From contig CM049310.1 of the NCBI GenBank assembly GCA_026874595.1, positions 82,309,056-82,373,055 of the forward strand: DNA of 64,000 nucleotides. The letters are read 5' to 3'. Below the pieces are notes generated by a model that did not search any database, was not told the origin of the DNA, and saw only the letters and a list, made by a program, of their open reading frames with translations. Each line of letters opens with the position of its first letter. The first letter of the stretch is position 1. Position numbers and translations under genes: made by a program. This document shows, one piece after another, positions 12,639 to 25,100 of the stretch. This DNA comes from Sipunculus nudus. Its lineage: Eukaryota; Annelida; Sipuncula; Golfingiida; Sipunculidae.

Positions 12639-13062
12639 GAAGTATTTCACATTTTGTCCTCAAATTTAGTACACAAACTGTTTCAGCAAGGTTCAAAGCA
12701 AGTTCGAAAACCGGCGACCTTGACCAGGATCTTCAAGATCAAATAAGCCGAATTATAGTTATTGTCTTGTGAACGCAATCACTCATGAAGTATTACGTAT
12801 TTTTTCCTTCACTTTTGACTCACAGGTTGTTTCAACTTAGTTCTCGAAATAGTATCGGTGAAATTGATCTTAATCGTCAAGGTCATATCAGCGCAATTCT
12901 AGTATTGTGTCCCTAATAACATTGGAAGTAATGAGGCTTTTTTTTTCAAATTTGATACGCAAGTTCTTTCTGCCAAGATCTTGTCGAAATTCAAAAACCA
13001 GTGACTTTGACCTTTCAAGGTCAAATCTAATGAAATTAAGAATCGTTACTTTGAGATGATAT
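12639..13062 (+). repeat. Three degenerate tandem units of ~140-148 bp
   Basis: GAAGTA followed by a T-rich stretch recurs at 12639, 12787 and 12925. Each unit then has a (C/T)AAGTTC...GAAA block and a TGACC...AAGGTCA block. They lie between two decayed parts of the minisatellite, as if inserted into it. Confidence 0.6.
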
Positions 13063-13144
13063 ATACACTTTTACCCCTCATGTTTTTGTATGTGCCTTAG
13101 GGATGGACATATATCTGTTTTTGTGTTTCAAAAACAAAGCCATT

Positions 13145-13435
13145 ATTATTGAGGTTTCATCATTAAACTAGCTGCCAGTAAAAATTCTTTCCCGACTTTA
13201 GATTACATCATTGAACTGGCTGCCAGTAAGAATTCTTTACTGGCCTTAGGTAACATCATTAAACTTGCTGTCCGTAAGAATACTTGGCTTGCTCTAAGTA
13301 TCAACATTGAGCTAGCTGCCAGTAAGAATACTTGACTAGCTTTAAGTAACATCATTGACTGGCTGTCGGCAACCGCAATCGACGGGACTAACTTTCAGTA
13401 ACAGCATGAGATCTGCTGTCAGTAACAGCCCTGAC
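13145..13435 (+). repeat. Second decayed block of the 24/48-bp minisatellite
   Basis: GCTGCCAGTAAGAATTCTT...ACATCATTGAACT recurs with a period near 48 bp, grading at the end to CTGTCAGTAACAGCCCTGAC, recognisably the 24-bp unit. Confidence 0.6.
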
Positions 13436-15704
13436 CTTCCCGTCAAAAGACGTATACTCTGGTTACACGCAGCGGAATGTAAGTCGATCAATATTAATGT
13501 CATGGAGCAGAAGGCGGGATCTACAGGTTGGCCTCAGACATGACTGATTCGGGTGTTGCCTGGCTTCGCCGCCGGACCAGTCTGTATCATACCATGGCCA
13601 ATGCTATGCATAAACGCCTTGAGAAATAATACTGAAATGAAATTGTTTGTCAATTTGACTGGAGTCTATATGTTTTGAATGCTACATATATTCTAATAGG
13701 CATATACCCTAGTATCATTTTATCCAAATCTGATGATTTATTCTCTTGCTCTATGAACTTTTCTGGTGAAACTGATGAGTTAGTCAAAATGTGCAGACAA
13801 GTGAAGAATTTCTTCAACGTTATTTATGTTTCCGTGTAAGATATGAATCAGACAAAGATATTGTGGTCACATGTGAGTGGAAGACATTTAAAATGTCTTA
13901 CAAATAAAATTATAATGTCGATATTTACTGCTGTGTGCGATGCTATATGTCAATGATGTCTTCAAATTGTTCTCTGCGTAATGTTTCTGTATCGGTCTCT
14001 TGTGCATATTTTTTATCATATTTTATATATTTGTTAAATTGTTTATGTGTATACAGGCTAACCCGTTCAGACAAGATTGTCTCACCTTCCATAGGACACT
14101 TTTATACATTAAAGTTTATTCATAGTTAAATCATGTAAAACTCAAAGAACATTGACAGTATCATAAAAGTGGATTAAGAAAAAATGATAGAGCATGACAT
14201 TAAACATATAAATATATACCTGTGACATGCAACGTTATATATAGTGCACTCACATGAATGGGAAAACACGATATATGATAAAAATGTAAGATATGTCACA
14301 TAATGACATACATTATTAAGGCACAAAGGAGGGTTCAACCTCTTAAGGTCTCATTTATTAAAGGCCTTTAATGGGGAGTAATTCACAAAATAGGGAACGG
14401 TTAAATGATCAATTGCGATAATTGGAAAGACAATTAGTATTGGTATCCCAGTGGATTAATTATGAATCATGAAAAAAACCGGGATATATCATTATGAGCA
14501 TTTCAACAATACCAGTGTACATGAGAAAACAGTATGTCGTATTCATTGGCCTTTTTTCAAGGCTGACAGGGGGACATGTCCCCTCATTTTTCAGGGGTGA
14601 TACGCTTTGCCTCCTAACTTTTTTCTTTTTTTTTGGGAGGGGGGGCGGGGGGGGGGGGACACATATTTTTGCTTAAATTTCTAGATTATTCCATCAATAA
14701 GATATATCAGTTAATGAATAAAGTCAGGATTTTAAATGTGTCATCGCCTCAATGCATTGTCATATATGTAACCCGTGAATGAATGTTCAAATCTGCAGTA
14801 AATAAGGAATGATAAAGTGCTGTACACTAAGTTAAAGTTGTACTCGTATGATGAAAATAAATGCTTCCGAATTTTGTAGTGCATTTAAGTAAAGAAAAAT
14901 GCGATATTTCTGGGAGAGTGATTTGTCCTGTTTGTTTAATGGGGGGGGGGGGGGGCGTCGGAGATGTTTAGCAGGTAGGAAGGGTGATGGGGCTTATGCG
15001 GACAACCCCCCCCCCCCCCTCCCCTTTACATTTTCTTAGAAAACAAGGTCCATGTGTTAAAGAGAAAGGCAAACCAACGTCAGATGAACAACGGCTGTAA
15101 TCGAGCGTGAAGTTTGACAGATCAAGGCCATCGTTTGACTCTCCTCAAACAGTTTGAGTTGCATCATGTTTATATACATGGGGTGAAGGGCAGGGGGAAC
15201 TCTACTTTGAGGGGAAAACTACAGGTGAGGGAATGAAATATATCCAGGAAGTTTCGAGGGAACCCACTGTGTGGTGATATAAGTATTTGTTATGCTAACA
15301 TTTAGTTTGGATATTTATGTTGGGGTGGAGCCCTCTGGTGTTCTGCCGTGCTCTGTTTACAATGTATACAGATGAGGGGTTTACCTTCTGGATGCCGTCT
15401 CCATGCCTCATGTATCCCTGAAAATCGAGGAAATCTAAAGGCTGGAGATAAATAAATAGGGATATCACCCTGGCCAATCTCAATAATTAAGCATGTCGAG
15501 TAAATCAGGGGCGTAGTCAGTTAAGTTGCCAACAGGGCCTGGCAACCCCTCCCATTCCGCACGCGAACTTGCATGGACCACAATGATATTATAGACCATT
15601 GTTCTCAAAATTCCGGACCCTTATATCTAAACCGGTGTGGAAACTGTAGTATCAAATTTATTTTTCGAAACATGAAAAACTCGGCCATGTTTAAACCAAG
15701 GGAC
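13436..15704. other. Gene-free intronic stretch left of the satellite
   Basis: AT-rich with G/C homopolymers (14635-14658 interrupted, 14941-14955, 15006-15019). CAGGGGCGTAGTCAG at 15506 resembles a hAT-type terminus like that at 54706, but I could not find its partner. Confidence 0.5.
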
Positions 15705-15769
15705 ATTAAACCTGTACGCCCCGTGTTGAAGGCCAGTCTCTACTATCAACTGAACTGACGGGAGGAAAC

Positions 15770-17840
15770 CTGCACGCCCCTGTGTTGTAGGGTCTATCCC
15801 TACTATCAACTGAATTGACAAAAGGGAATCTGCACGCCCCCGTGTTGTTTGGCCGGTCTCTACTATCATCTGAACTGACGGGAGGAAACCTGTACGCCCC
15901 TGTGTTGAAGGCCAGTCTCTACTATCAACTGAACTGAAGGGAGGAAACCTGTACGCCCCGTGTTGAAGGCCAGAGTCTACTATCAACTGAACTGACGGGA
16001 GGAAACCTGCACGCCCCTCTGTTGTAGGGTCTATCTCTACTATCAACTGAATTGACGAGAGGAAACCTGCACGCCCCCGTGTTGCTTGGCCAGTCTCTAC
16101 TATCATCTGAACTGACGAGAGGATACCTGTACGCCCCCGTGTTGAAGGCCAGTCTCTACTATTAACTAAACTGAAGAGAGGAAACCTGCACGCCCCTGTG
16201 TTGTTTGGCCAGTCTCTACTATCATCTGAACTGACGAGAGGATACCTGTACGCCCCCGTGTTGAAGGCCAGTCTCTACTATTAACTAAACTGACGAGAGG
16301 AAACCTGCACGCCCCCGTGTTGTTTGGCCGGTCTCTACTATCATCTGAACGGACGAAAGGAAACCTGTACGCCCCGTGTTGAAGGCCAGTCTCTACTATC
16401 AACTAAATTGACGGGAGGAAACCTGCACGCCCCCGTGTTGCTTGGCCGGTCTCTACTATCATCTGACCTGACGGGAGGAAACCTGTACGCCCCGTGTTGA
16501 AGGCCAGTCTCTACTATCAACTAAATTGACGAGAGGAAACCTGCACGCTCCTGTGTTGTAGGGTCTATCTCTACTATCAACTGAACTGACGGGAGGAAAC
16601 CTGTACGCCCCTGTGTTGAAGGCCAGTCTCTACTATCAACTGAACTGGAGGGAGGAAACCTGTACGCCCCGTGTTGAAGGCTACACTCTACTATCAACTG
16701 AACTGACGGGAGAAAACCTGCACGCCCCTCTGTTGTAGGGTCTATCTCTACTATCAACTGAATTGACGAGAGGAAACCTGCACACCCCCGTGTTGTTTGG
16801 CCAGTCTCTACTATCATCTGAACTGACGAGAGGAAACCTGTACGCCCCGTGTTGAAGGCCAGTCTCTACTATCAACTAAATTGACGAGAGGAAACCTGCA
16901 CGCCCCCGTGTTGTTTGGCCGGTCTCTACTATCATCTGAACGGACGAAAGGAAACCTGTACGCCCCGTGTTGAAGGCCAGTCTCTACTATCAACTAAATT
17001 GACGGGAGGAAACTTGCACGCCCCCGTGTTGCTTGGCCGGTCTCTACTATCATCTGACCTGACGGGAGGAAACCTGTACGCCCCGTGTTGAAGGCCAGTC
17101 TCTACTATCAACTAATTTGACGAGAGGAAACCTGCACGCTCCTGTGTTGTAGGGTCTATCTCTACTATCAACTGAACTGACGGGAGGAAACCTGTACGCC
17201 CCTGTGTTGTAGGGTCTATCTCTACTATCAACGGAATTGACGAGAGGAAACCTGCACGCCCCCGTGTTGTTTGGCCGGTCTCTACTTTCATCTGAACGGA
17301 CGAGAGGAAACCTGTACGCCCCGTGTTGAAGGCCAGGCTCTACTATCAACTAAATTGACGGGAGGAAACCTGCACGCCCCCGTTTTGCTTGGCCGGTCTC
17401 TACTATCATCTGAACTGACGGGAGGAAACCTGTACGCCCCGTTTTGAAGGCCAGTCTCTACTATCAACTAAATTGACGAGAGGAAAACTGCACGCCCCCT
17501 CGTTGTTTGGCCGGTCTCTACTAGTATCTGAACTGACGGAAGGAAACCTATACGCCAGGTGTTGAAGGCCAGTCTCTAATATCAACTAAATTGACGAGAG
17601 GAAACCTGCACGCCCCCGAGTTGTTTTGCCGGTCTCTACTATGATAGGAACTGACGGGAGGAAACCTGTACGCCCCGTGTTGAAGGCCAGTCTCTAATAT
17701 CAACTAAATTGACGAGAGGAAACCTGCACGCCCCCGTGTTGTTTGGCCGGTCTCTACTTTGAACGGAACTGACGGGAGGAAACCTGTAAGCCCCGTGTTG
17801 AAGGCCAGTCTCTACTATCAACTGAACTGACGGGAGGAAA
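15770..17840. repeat. Higher-order repeat, 2071 bp, copy 1
   Basis: Diagnostic monomer variants recur exactly 2071 bp later (e.g. TTGAAGGCCAGAGTCTACTA at 15963 and 18034). 2071 bp is 35 monomers. Copies differ by few substitutions, so the duplication is recent. Boundaries are approximate. Confidence 0.9.
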
Positions 17841-20010
17841 CCTGCACGCCCCTGTGTTGTAGGGTCTATCCCTACTATCAACTGAATTGACGATGGGAAA
17901 CCTGCACGCCCCCGTGTTGTTTGGCCGGTCTCTACTATCATCTGAACGGACGAAAGGAAACCTGTACGCCCCGTGTTGAAGGCCAGTTTCTACTATCAAC
18001 TGAACTGAAGGGAGGAAACCTGTACGCCCCGTGTTGAAGGCCAGAGTCTACTATCAACTGAACTGACGGGAGGAAACCTGCACGCCCCTCTGTTGTAGGG
18101 TCTATCTCTACTATCAACTGAATTGACGAGAGGAAACCTGCACGCCCCCGTGTTGCTTGGCCAGTCTCTACTATCATCTGAACTGACGAGAGGATACCTG
18201 TACGCCCCCGTGTTGAAGGCCAGTCTCTACTATTAACTAAACTGAAGAGAGGAAACCTGCACGCCCCTGTGTTGTTTGGCCAGTCTCTACTATCATCTGA
18301 ACTGACGAGAGGATACCTGTACGCCCCCGTGTTGAAGGCCAGTCTCTACTATTAACTAAACTGACGAGAGGAAACCTGCACGCCCCCGTGTTGTTTGGCC
18401 GGTCTCTACTATCATCTGAACGGACGAAAGGAAACCTGTACGCCCCGTGTTGAAGGCCAGTTTCTACTATCAACTAAATTGACGGGAGGAAACCTGCACG
18501 CACCCGTGTTGCTTGGCCGGTCTCTACTATCATCTGACCTGACGGGAGGAAACCTGTACGCCCCGTGTTGAAGGCCAGTCTCTACTATCAACTAAATTGA
18601 CGAGAGGAAACCTGCACGCTCCTGTGTTGTAGGGTCTATCTCTACTATCAACTGAACTGACGGGAGGAAACCTGTACGCCCCTGTGTTGAAGGCCAGTCT
18701 CTACTATCAACTGAACTGGAGGGAGGAAACCTGTACGCCCCGTGTTGAAGGCTACACTCTACTATCAACTGAACTGACGGGAGAAAACCTGCACGCCCCT
18801 CTGTTGTAGGGTCTATCTCTACTATCAACTGAATTGACGAGAGGAAACCTGCACACCCCCGTGTTGTTTGGCCAGTCTCTACTATCATCTGAACTGACGA
18901 GAGGAAACCTGTACGCCCCGTGTTGAAGGCCAGTCTCTACTATCAACTAAATTGACGAGAGGAAACCTGCACGCCCCCGTGTTGTTTGGCCGGTCTCTAC
19001 TATCATCTGAACGGACGAAAGGAAACCTGTACGCCCCGTGTTGAAGGCCAGTCTCTACTATCAACTAAATTGACGGGAGGAAACCTGCACGCCCCCGTGT
19101 TGCTTGGCCGGTCTCTACTATCATCTGACCTGACGGGAGGAAACCTGTACGCCCCGTGTTGAAGGCCAGTCTCTACTATCAACTAATTTGACGAGAGGAA
19201 ACCTGCACGCTCCTGTGTTGTAGGGTCTATCTCTACTATCAACTGAACTGACGGGAGGAAACCTGTACGCCCCTGTGTTGTAGGGTCTATCTCTACTATC
19301 AACGGAATTGACGAGAGGAAACCTGCACGCCCCCTTGTTGTTTGGCCGGTCTCTACTTTCATCTGAACGGACGAGAGGAAACCTGTACGCCCCGTGTTGA
19401 AGGCCAGTCTCTACTATCAACTAAATTGACGGGAGGAAACCTGCACGCCCCCGTTTTGCTTGGCCGGTCTCTACTATCATCTGAACTGACGGGAGGAAAC
19501 CTGTACGGCCCGTTTTGAAGGCCAGTCTCTACTATCAACTAAATTGACGAGAGGAAAACTGCACGCCCCCGTGTTGTTTGGCCGGTCTCTACTAGTATCT
19601 GAACTGACGGAAGGAAACCTATACGCCAGGTGTTGAAGGCCAGTCTCTAATATCAACTAAATTGACGAGAGGAAACCTGCACGCCCCCGAGTTGTTTTGC
19701 CGGTCTCTACTATGAACGGAACTGACGGGAGGAAACCTGTACGCCCCGTGTTGAAGGCCAGTCTCTAATATCAACTAAATTGACGAGAGGAAACCTGCAC
19801 GCCCCCGTGTTGTTTAGCCGGTCTCTACTTTGAACGGAACTGACGGGAGGAAACCTGTAAGCCCCGTGTTGAAGGCCAGTCTCTACTATCAACTGAACTG
19901 ACGGGAGGAAACCTGCACGCCCCTGTGTTGTAGGGTCTATCCCTACTATCAACTGAATTGACGATGGGAAACCTGCACGCCCCCGTGTTGTTTGGCCGGT
20001 CTCTACTATC
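17841..20010. repeat. Higher-order repeat, 2071 bp, copy 2
   Basis: Matches copy 1 monomer for monomer until about 20010, where the order diverges. Parts of the same order return at offset 4323 bp further right (about 19710-20307 against 24033-24630). Confidence 0.9.
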
Positions 20011-20599
20011 ATCTGAACTGAAGGGAGGAAACCTGTACGCCCCTGTGTTGAAGGCCAGTCTCTACTATCAACTGAACTGGAGGAAGAAAACCTGTACGCC
20101 CCGTGTTGAAGGCTAGACTCTACTATCAACTGAACTGACGGGAGAAAACCTGCACGCCCCTCTGTTGTAGGGTCTATCTCTACTATCAACTGAATTGACG
20201 AGAGGAAACCTGCACGCCCCCGTGTTGTTTGGCCAGTCTCTACTATCATCTGAACTGACGAGAGGAAACCTGTACGCCCCGTGTTGAAGGCCAGTCTCTA
20301 CTATCAACTAAATTGACGAGAGGAAACCTGCACGCCCCCGTGTTGTTTGGCCGGTCTCTACTATCATCTGAACTGACGAGAGGAAACATGTACGCCCCGT
20401 GTTGAAGGCCAGTCTCTACTATCAACGGAATTGACGGGAGGAAACCTGCACGCCAACGTGTTGCTTGGCCGGTCTCTACTATCATCTGAACTGACGGGAG
20501 GAAGCCTGTACGCCCCGTGTTGAAAGCCAGTCTCTACTATCAACTAAATTGACGAGAGGAAACCTGCACGCCCCCGTGTTGTTTGGCCGGTCTCTACTA

Positions 20600-21368
20600 T
20601 CATCTGAACTGACGGGAGGAGACCTGTACGCCTCGTGTTGTTTGGCCGGTCTCTACTATCATCTGAACTGACGGGAGGAAACCTGTACGCCCTGTGTTGA
20701 AAGCCAGTCTCTACTATCAACTAAATTGACGAGAGGAAACCTGCTTGCCCCCGTGTTGTTTGGCCGGTCTCTAATATCATCTGAACTGACGGCAGGAAAC
20801 CTGTACGCCCCGTGTTGAAGGCCAGTCTCTAATATCAACTAAATTGACGAGAGGAAACCTGCACGCCCCCGTGTTGTTTGGCCGGTCTCTACTATGCACG
20901 GAACTGACGGGAGGAAACCTGTACGCCCCTGTGTTGAAGGCCAGTCCCTACTATCAACTGAACTGATGGGAGGAAACCTGTACGCCCCGTGTTGTTTGGC
21001 CGGTCTCTACTATCATCTGAACTGACGGGAGGAAACCTGTACGCCCCTGTGTTGAAGGCCAGTCTCTACTACCAACAGAACTGAAGGGAGGAAACCTGTA
21101 CACCCCGTGTTGAAGGCCAGAGTCTACTATCAACTGAACTGACGGGAGGAAACCTGCACGCCCCTCTGTTGTAGGGTCTATCTCTACTATCAACTGAATT
21201 GACGAGAGGAAACCTGCACGCCCCCGTGTTGTTTGGCCAGTCTCTACTATCATCTGAACTGACGAGAGGATACCTGTACGCCCCCGTGTTGAGGGCCAGT
21301 CTCTACTATTAACTAAACTGAAGAGAGGAAACCTGCACGCCCCCGTGTTGTTTGGCCGGTCTCTACTA
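20600..21368. repeat. Higher-order repeat, 769 bp, copy 1
   Basis: 13 monomers. The rare variant GAGGAGACCTGTACGCCTCG occurs here and again 769 bp later. Confidence 0.88.
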
Positions 21369-22137
21369 TCATCTGAACTGACGGGAGGAGACCTGTACGC
21401 CTCGTGTTGTTTGGCCGGTCTCTACTATCATCTGAACTGACGGGAGGAAACCTGTACGCCCTGTGTTGAAAGCCAGTCTCTACTATCAACTAAATTGACG
21501 AGAGGAAACCTGCACGCCCCCGTGTTGTTTGGCCGGTCTCTAATATCATCTGAACTGACGGCAGGAAACCTGTACGCCCCGTGTTGAAGGCCAGTCTCTA
21601 ATATCAACTAAATTGACGAGAGGAAACCTGCACGCCCCCGTGTTGTTTGGCCGGTCTCTACTATGCACGGAACTGACGGGAGGAAACCTGTACGCCCCTG
21701 TGTTGAAGGCCAGTCCCTACTATCAACTGAACTGATGGGAGGAAACCTGTACGCCCCGTGTTGTTTGGCCGGTCTCTACTATCATCTGAACTGACGGGAG
21801 GAAACCTGTACGCCCCTGTGTTGAAGGCCAGTCTCTACTACCAACAGAACTGAAGGGAGGAAACCTGTACACCCCGTGTTGAAGGCCAGAGTCTACTATC
21901 AACTGAACTGACGGGAGGAAACCTGCACGCCCCTCTGTTGTAGGGTCTATCCCTACTATCAACTGAATTGACGAGAGGAAACCTGCACGCCCCCGTGTTG
22001 TTTGGCCAGTCTCTACTATCATCTGAACTGACGAGAGGATACCTGTACGCCCCCGTGTTGAGGGCCAGTCTCTACTATTAACTAAACTGAAGAGAGGAAA
22101 CCTGCACGCCCCCGTGTTGTTTGGCCGGTCTCTACTA
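21369..22137. repeat. Higher-order repeat, 769 bp, copy 2
   Basis: Nearly identical to the preceding 769 bp, diverging at about 22143 where a CGGACGAAAGG-type monomer replaces the expected one. Confidence 0.88.
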
Positions 22138-25100
22138 TCATCTGAACGGACGAAAGGAAACCTGTACGCCCCGTGTTGAAGGCCAGTCTCTACTATCAAC
22201 TAAATTGACGGGAGGAAACCTGCACGCCCCCGTGTAGCTTGGCCGGTCTCTACTATTATCTGACCTGACGGGAGGAAACCTGTACGCCCCGTGTTGAAGG
22301 CCAGTCTCTACTGTCAACTAAATTGACGAGAGGAAACCTGCACGCTCCTGTGTTGTAGGGTCTATCTCTACTATCAACTTAACTGACGGGAGGAAACCTG
22401 TACGCCCCTGTGTTGTAGGGTCTATCTCTACTATCAACGGAATTGACGAGAGGAAACCTGCACGCCCCCGTGTTGTTTGGCCGGTCTCTACTATCAACTG
22501 AATTGACGAGAGGAAACCTGCACGCCCCCGTGTTGTTTGGCCAGTCTCTACTATCATCTGAACTGACGAGAGGATACCTGTACGCCCCCGTGTTGTTTGG
22601 CCAGTCTCTACTATCATCTGAACTGACGAGAGGATACCTGTACGCCCCCGTGTTGAAGGCCGGTCTCTACTATTAACTAAACTGACGAGAGGAAACCTGC
22701 ACGCCCCCCGTGTTGTTTGGCCGGTCTCTACTATCATCTGAACGGACGAAAGGAAACCTGTACGCCCCGTGTTGAAGGCCAGTCTCTACTATCAACTAAA
22801 TTGACGGGAGGAAACCTGCACGCCCCCGTTTTATTTGGCCGGTCTCTACTATCATCTGAACTGACGGGAGGAAACCTGTACGCCCCGTGTTGAAGGCCAG
22901 TCTCTACTATCAATAAATTGACGAGAGGAAAACTGCACGCCCCCGTGTTGTTTGGCCGGTCTCTACTATCATCTGAACTGACGGAAGGAAACCTATACGC
23001 CAGGTGTTGAAGGCCAGTCTCTAATATCAACTAAATTGACGAGAGGAAACCTGCACGCCCCCGAGTTGTTTGGCCGGTCTCTACTATCATCTGAACGGAC
23101 GAAAGGAAAGCTGTACGCCCCGTGTTGAAGGCCAGTCTCTACTATCAACTGAACTGACGGGAGGAAACCTGCACGCCCCTGTGTTGTAGGGTCTATCCCT
23201 ACTATCAACTGAATTGACGAGAGGAAACCTGCACGCCCCCTTGTTGTTTGGCCAGTCTCTACTTTGAACGGAACTGACGGGAGGAAACCTGTAAGCCCCG
23301 TGTTAAAGGCCAGTCTCTACTATCAACTGAACTGACGGGGGGAAACCTGCACGCCCCTGTGTTGTAGGGTCTATCCCTACTATCAACTGAATTGACGAGA
23401 GGAAACCTGCACGCCCCCGTGTTGTTTGGCCGGTCTCTACTATCATCTGAACTGAAGGGAGGAAACCTGTACGCCCCTGTGTTGAAGGCCAGTCTCTACT
23501 ATCAACTGAACTGGAGGGAGGAAACCTGTACGCCCCGTGTTAAGGGCAGTATATACTATCAACGGAATTGACGGGAGGAAACCTGCACGCCCCCGTGTTT
23601 CTTGGCCGGTCTCTACTATCAACTGAACTGACGGGAGGAAACCTGTACGCCCCGTGTTGAAAGCCAGTCTCTACTATCAACTAAATTGACGAGAGGAAAC
23701 CTGCACGCCCCTGTGTTGTTTTGCCGGTCTCTACAATCAACGGAACTGACGGGAGGAAACCTGTACGCCCCCGTGTTGAATGCCAGTCTCTACTATCAAC
23801 TAAACTAACGGGAGGAAACCTGCACGCCCCTGTGGTGTAGGGTCTATCTCTACTATCAATTGAATTGACGAGAGGAAACCTGCACGCCCCTGTGTTGTTT
23901 GGCCGGTCTCTACTATCATCTGAACTGACGAGAGGAAACCTGTACACCCCTGTGTTGTCGGGTCTGTCTCTACTATCAACTGAATTGACTAGAGGAAACC
24001 TGCACGCCCCCGAGTTGTTTGGCCGGTCTCTACTATGAACGGAACTGACGGGAGGAAACCTGTACGCCCCGTGTTGAAGGCCAGTCTCTAATATCAACTA
24101 AATTGACGAGAGGAAACCTGCACGCCCCCGTGTTGTTTGGCCGGTCTCTACTTTGAACGTAACTGACGGGAGGAAACCTGTAAGCCCCGTGTTGAAGGCC
24201 AGTCTCTACTATCAACTGAACTGACGGGAGGAAACCTGCACGCCCCTGTGTTGTAGGGTCTATCCCTACTATCAACTGAATTGACGAGAGGAAACCTGCA
24301 CGCCCCCGTGTTGTTTGGCCGGTCTCTACTATCATCTGAACTGAAGGGAGGAAACCTGTACGCCCCTGTGTTGAAGGCCAGTCTCTACTATCAACTGAAC
24401 TGGAGGGAGGAAACCTGTACGCCCCGTGTTGAAGGCTAGACTCTACTATCAACTGAACTGACGGGAAAAAACCTGCACGCCCCTCTGTTGTAGGGTCTAT
24501 CTCTACTATCAACTGAATTGACGAGAGGAAACCTGCACACCCCCGTGTTGTTTGGCCAGTCTCTACTATCATCTGAACTGACGAGAGGAAACCTGTACGC
24601 CCCGTGTTGAAGGCCAGTCTCTACTATCAACTAAATTGACGAGAGGAAACCTGCACGCCCCCGTGTTGTTTGGCCGGTCTCTACTATCATCTGAACGGAC
24701 GAAAGGAAACCTGTACGCCCCGTGTTGAAGGCCAGTCTCTACTATCAACAAAATTGACGGGAGGAAACCTGCACGCCCCCGTGTTGCTTGGCCGGTCTCT
24801 ACTATCATCTGACCTGACGGGAGGATACCTGTACGCCCCGTGTTGAAGGCCAGTCTCTACTATCAACTAATTTGACGAGAGAAAACCTGCACGCTCCTGT
24901 GTTGTAGGGTCTATCTCTACTATCAACTGAACTGACGGGAGGAAACCTGTACGCCCCTGTGTTGTAGGGTCTATCTCTACTATCAACGGAATTGACGAAA
25001 GGAAACCTGCACGCCCCCGTGTTGTTTGGCCGGTCACTACTTTCATCTGAACGGACGAGAGGAAACCTGTACGCCCCGTGTTGAAGGCCAGTCTCTACTA

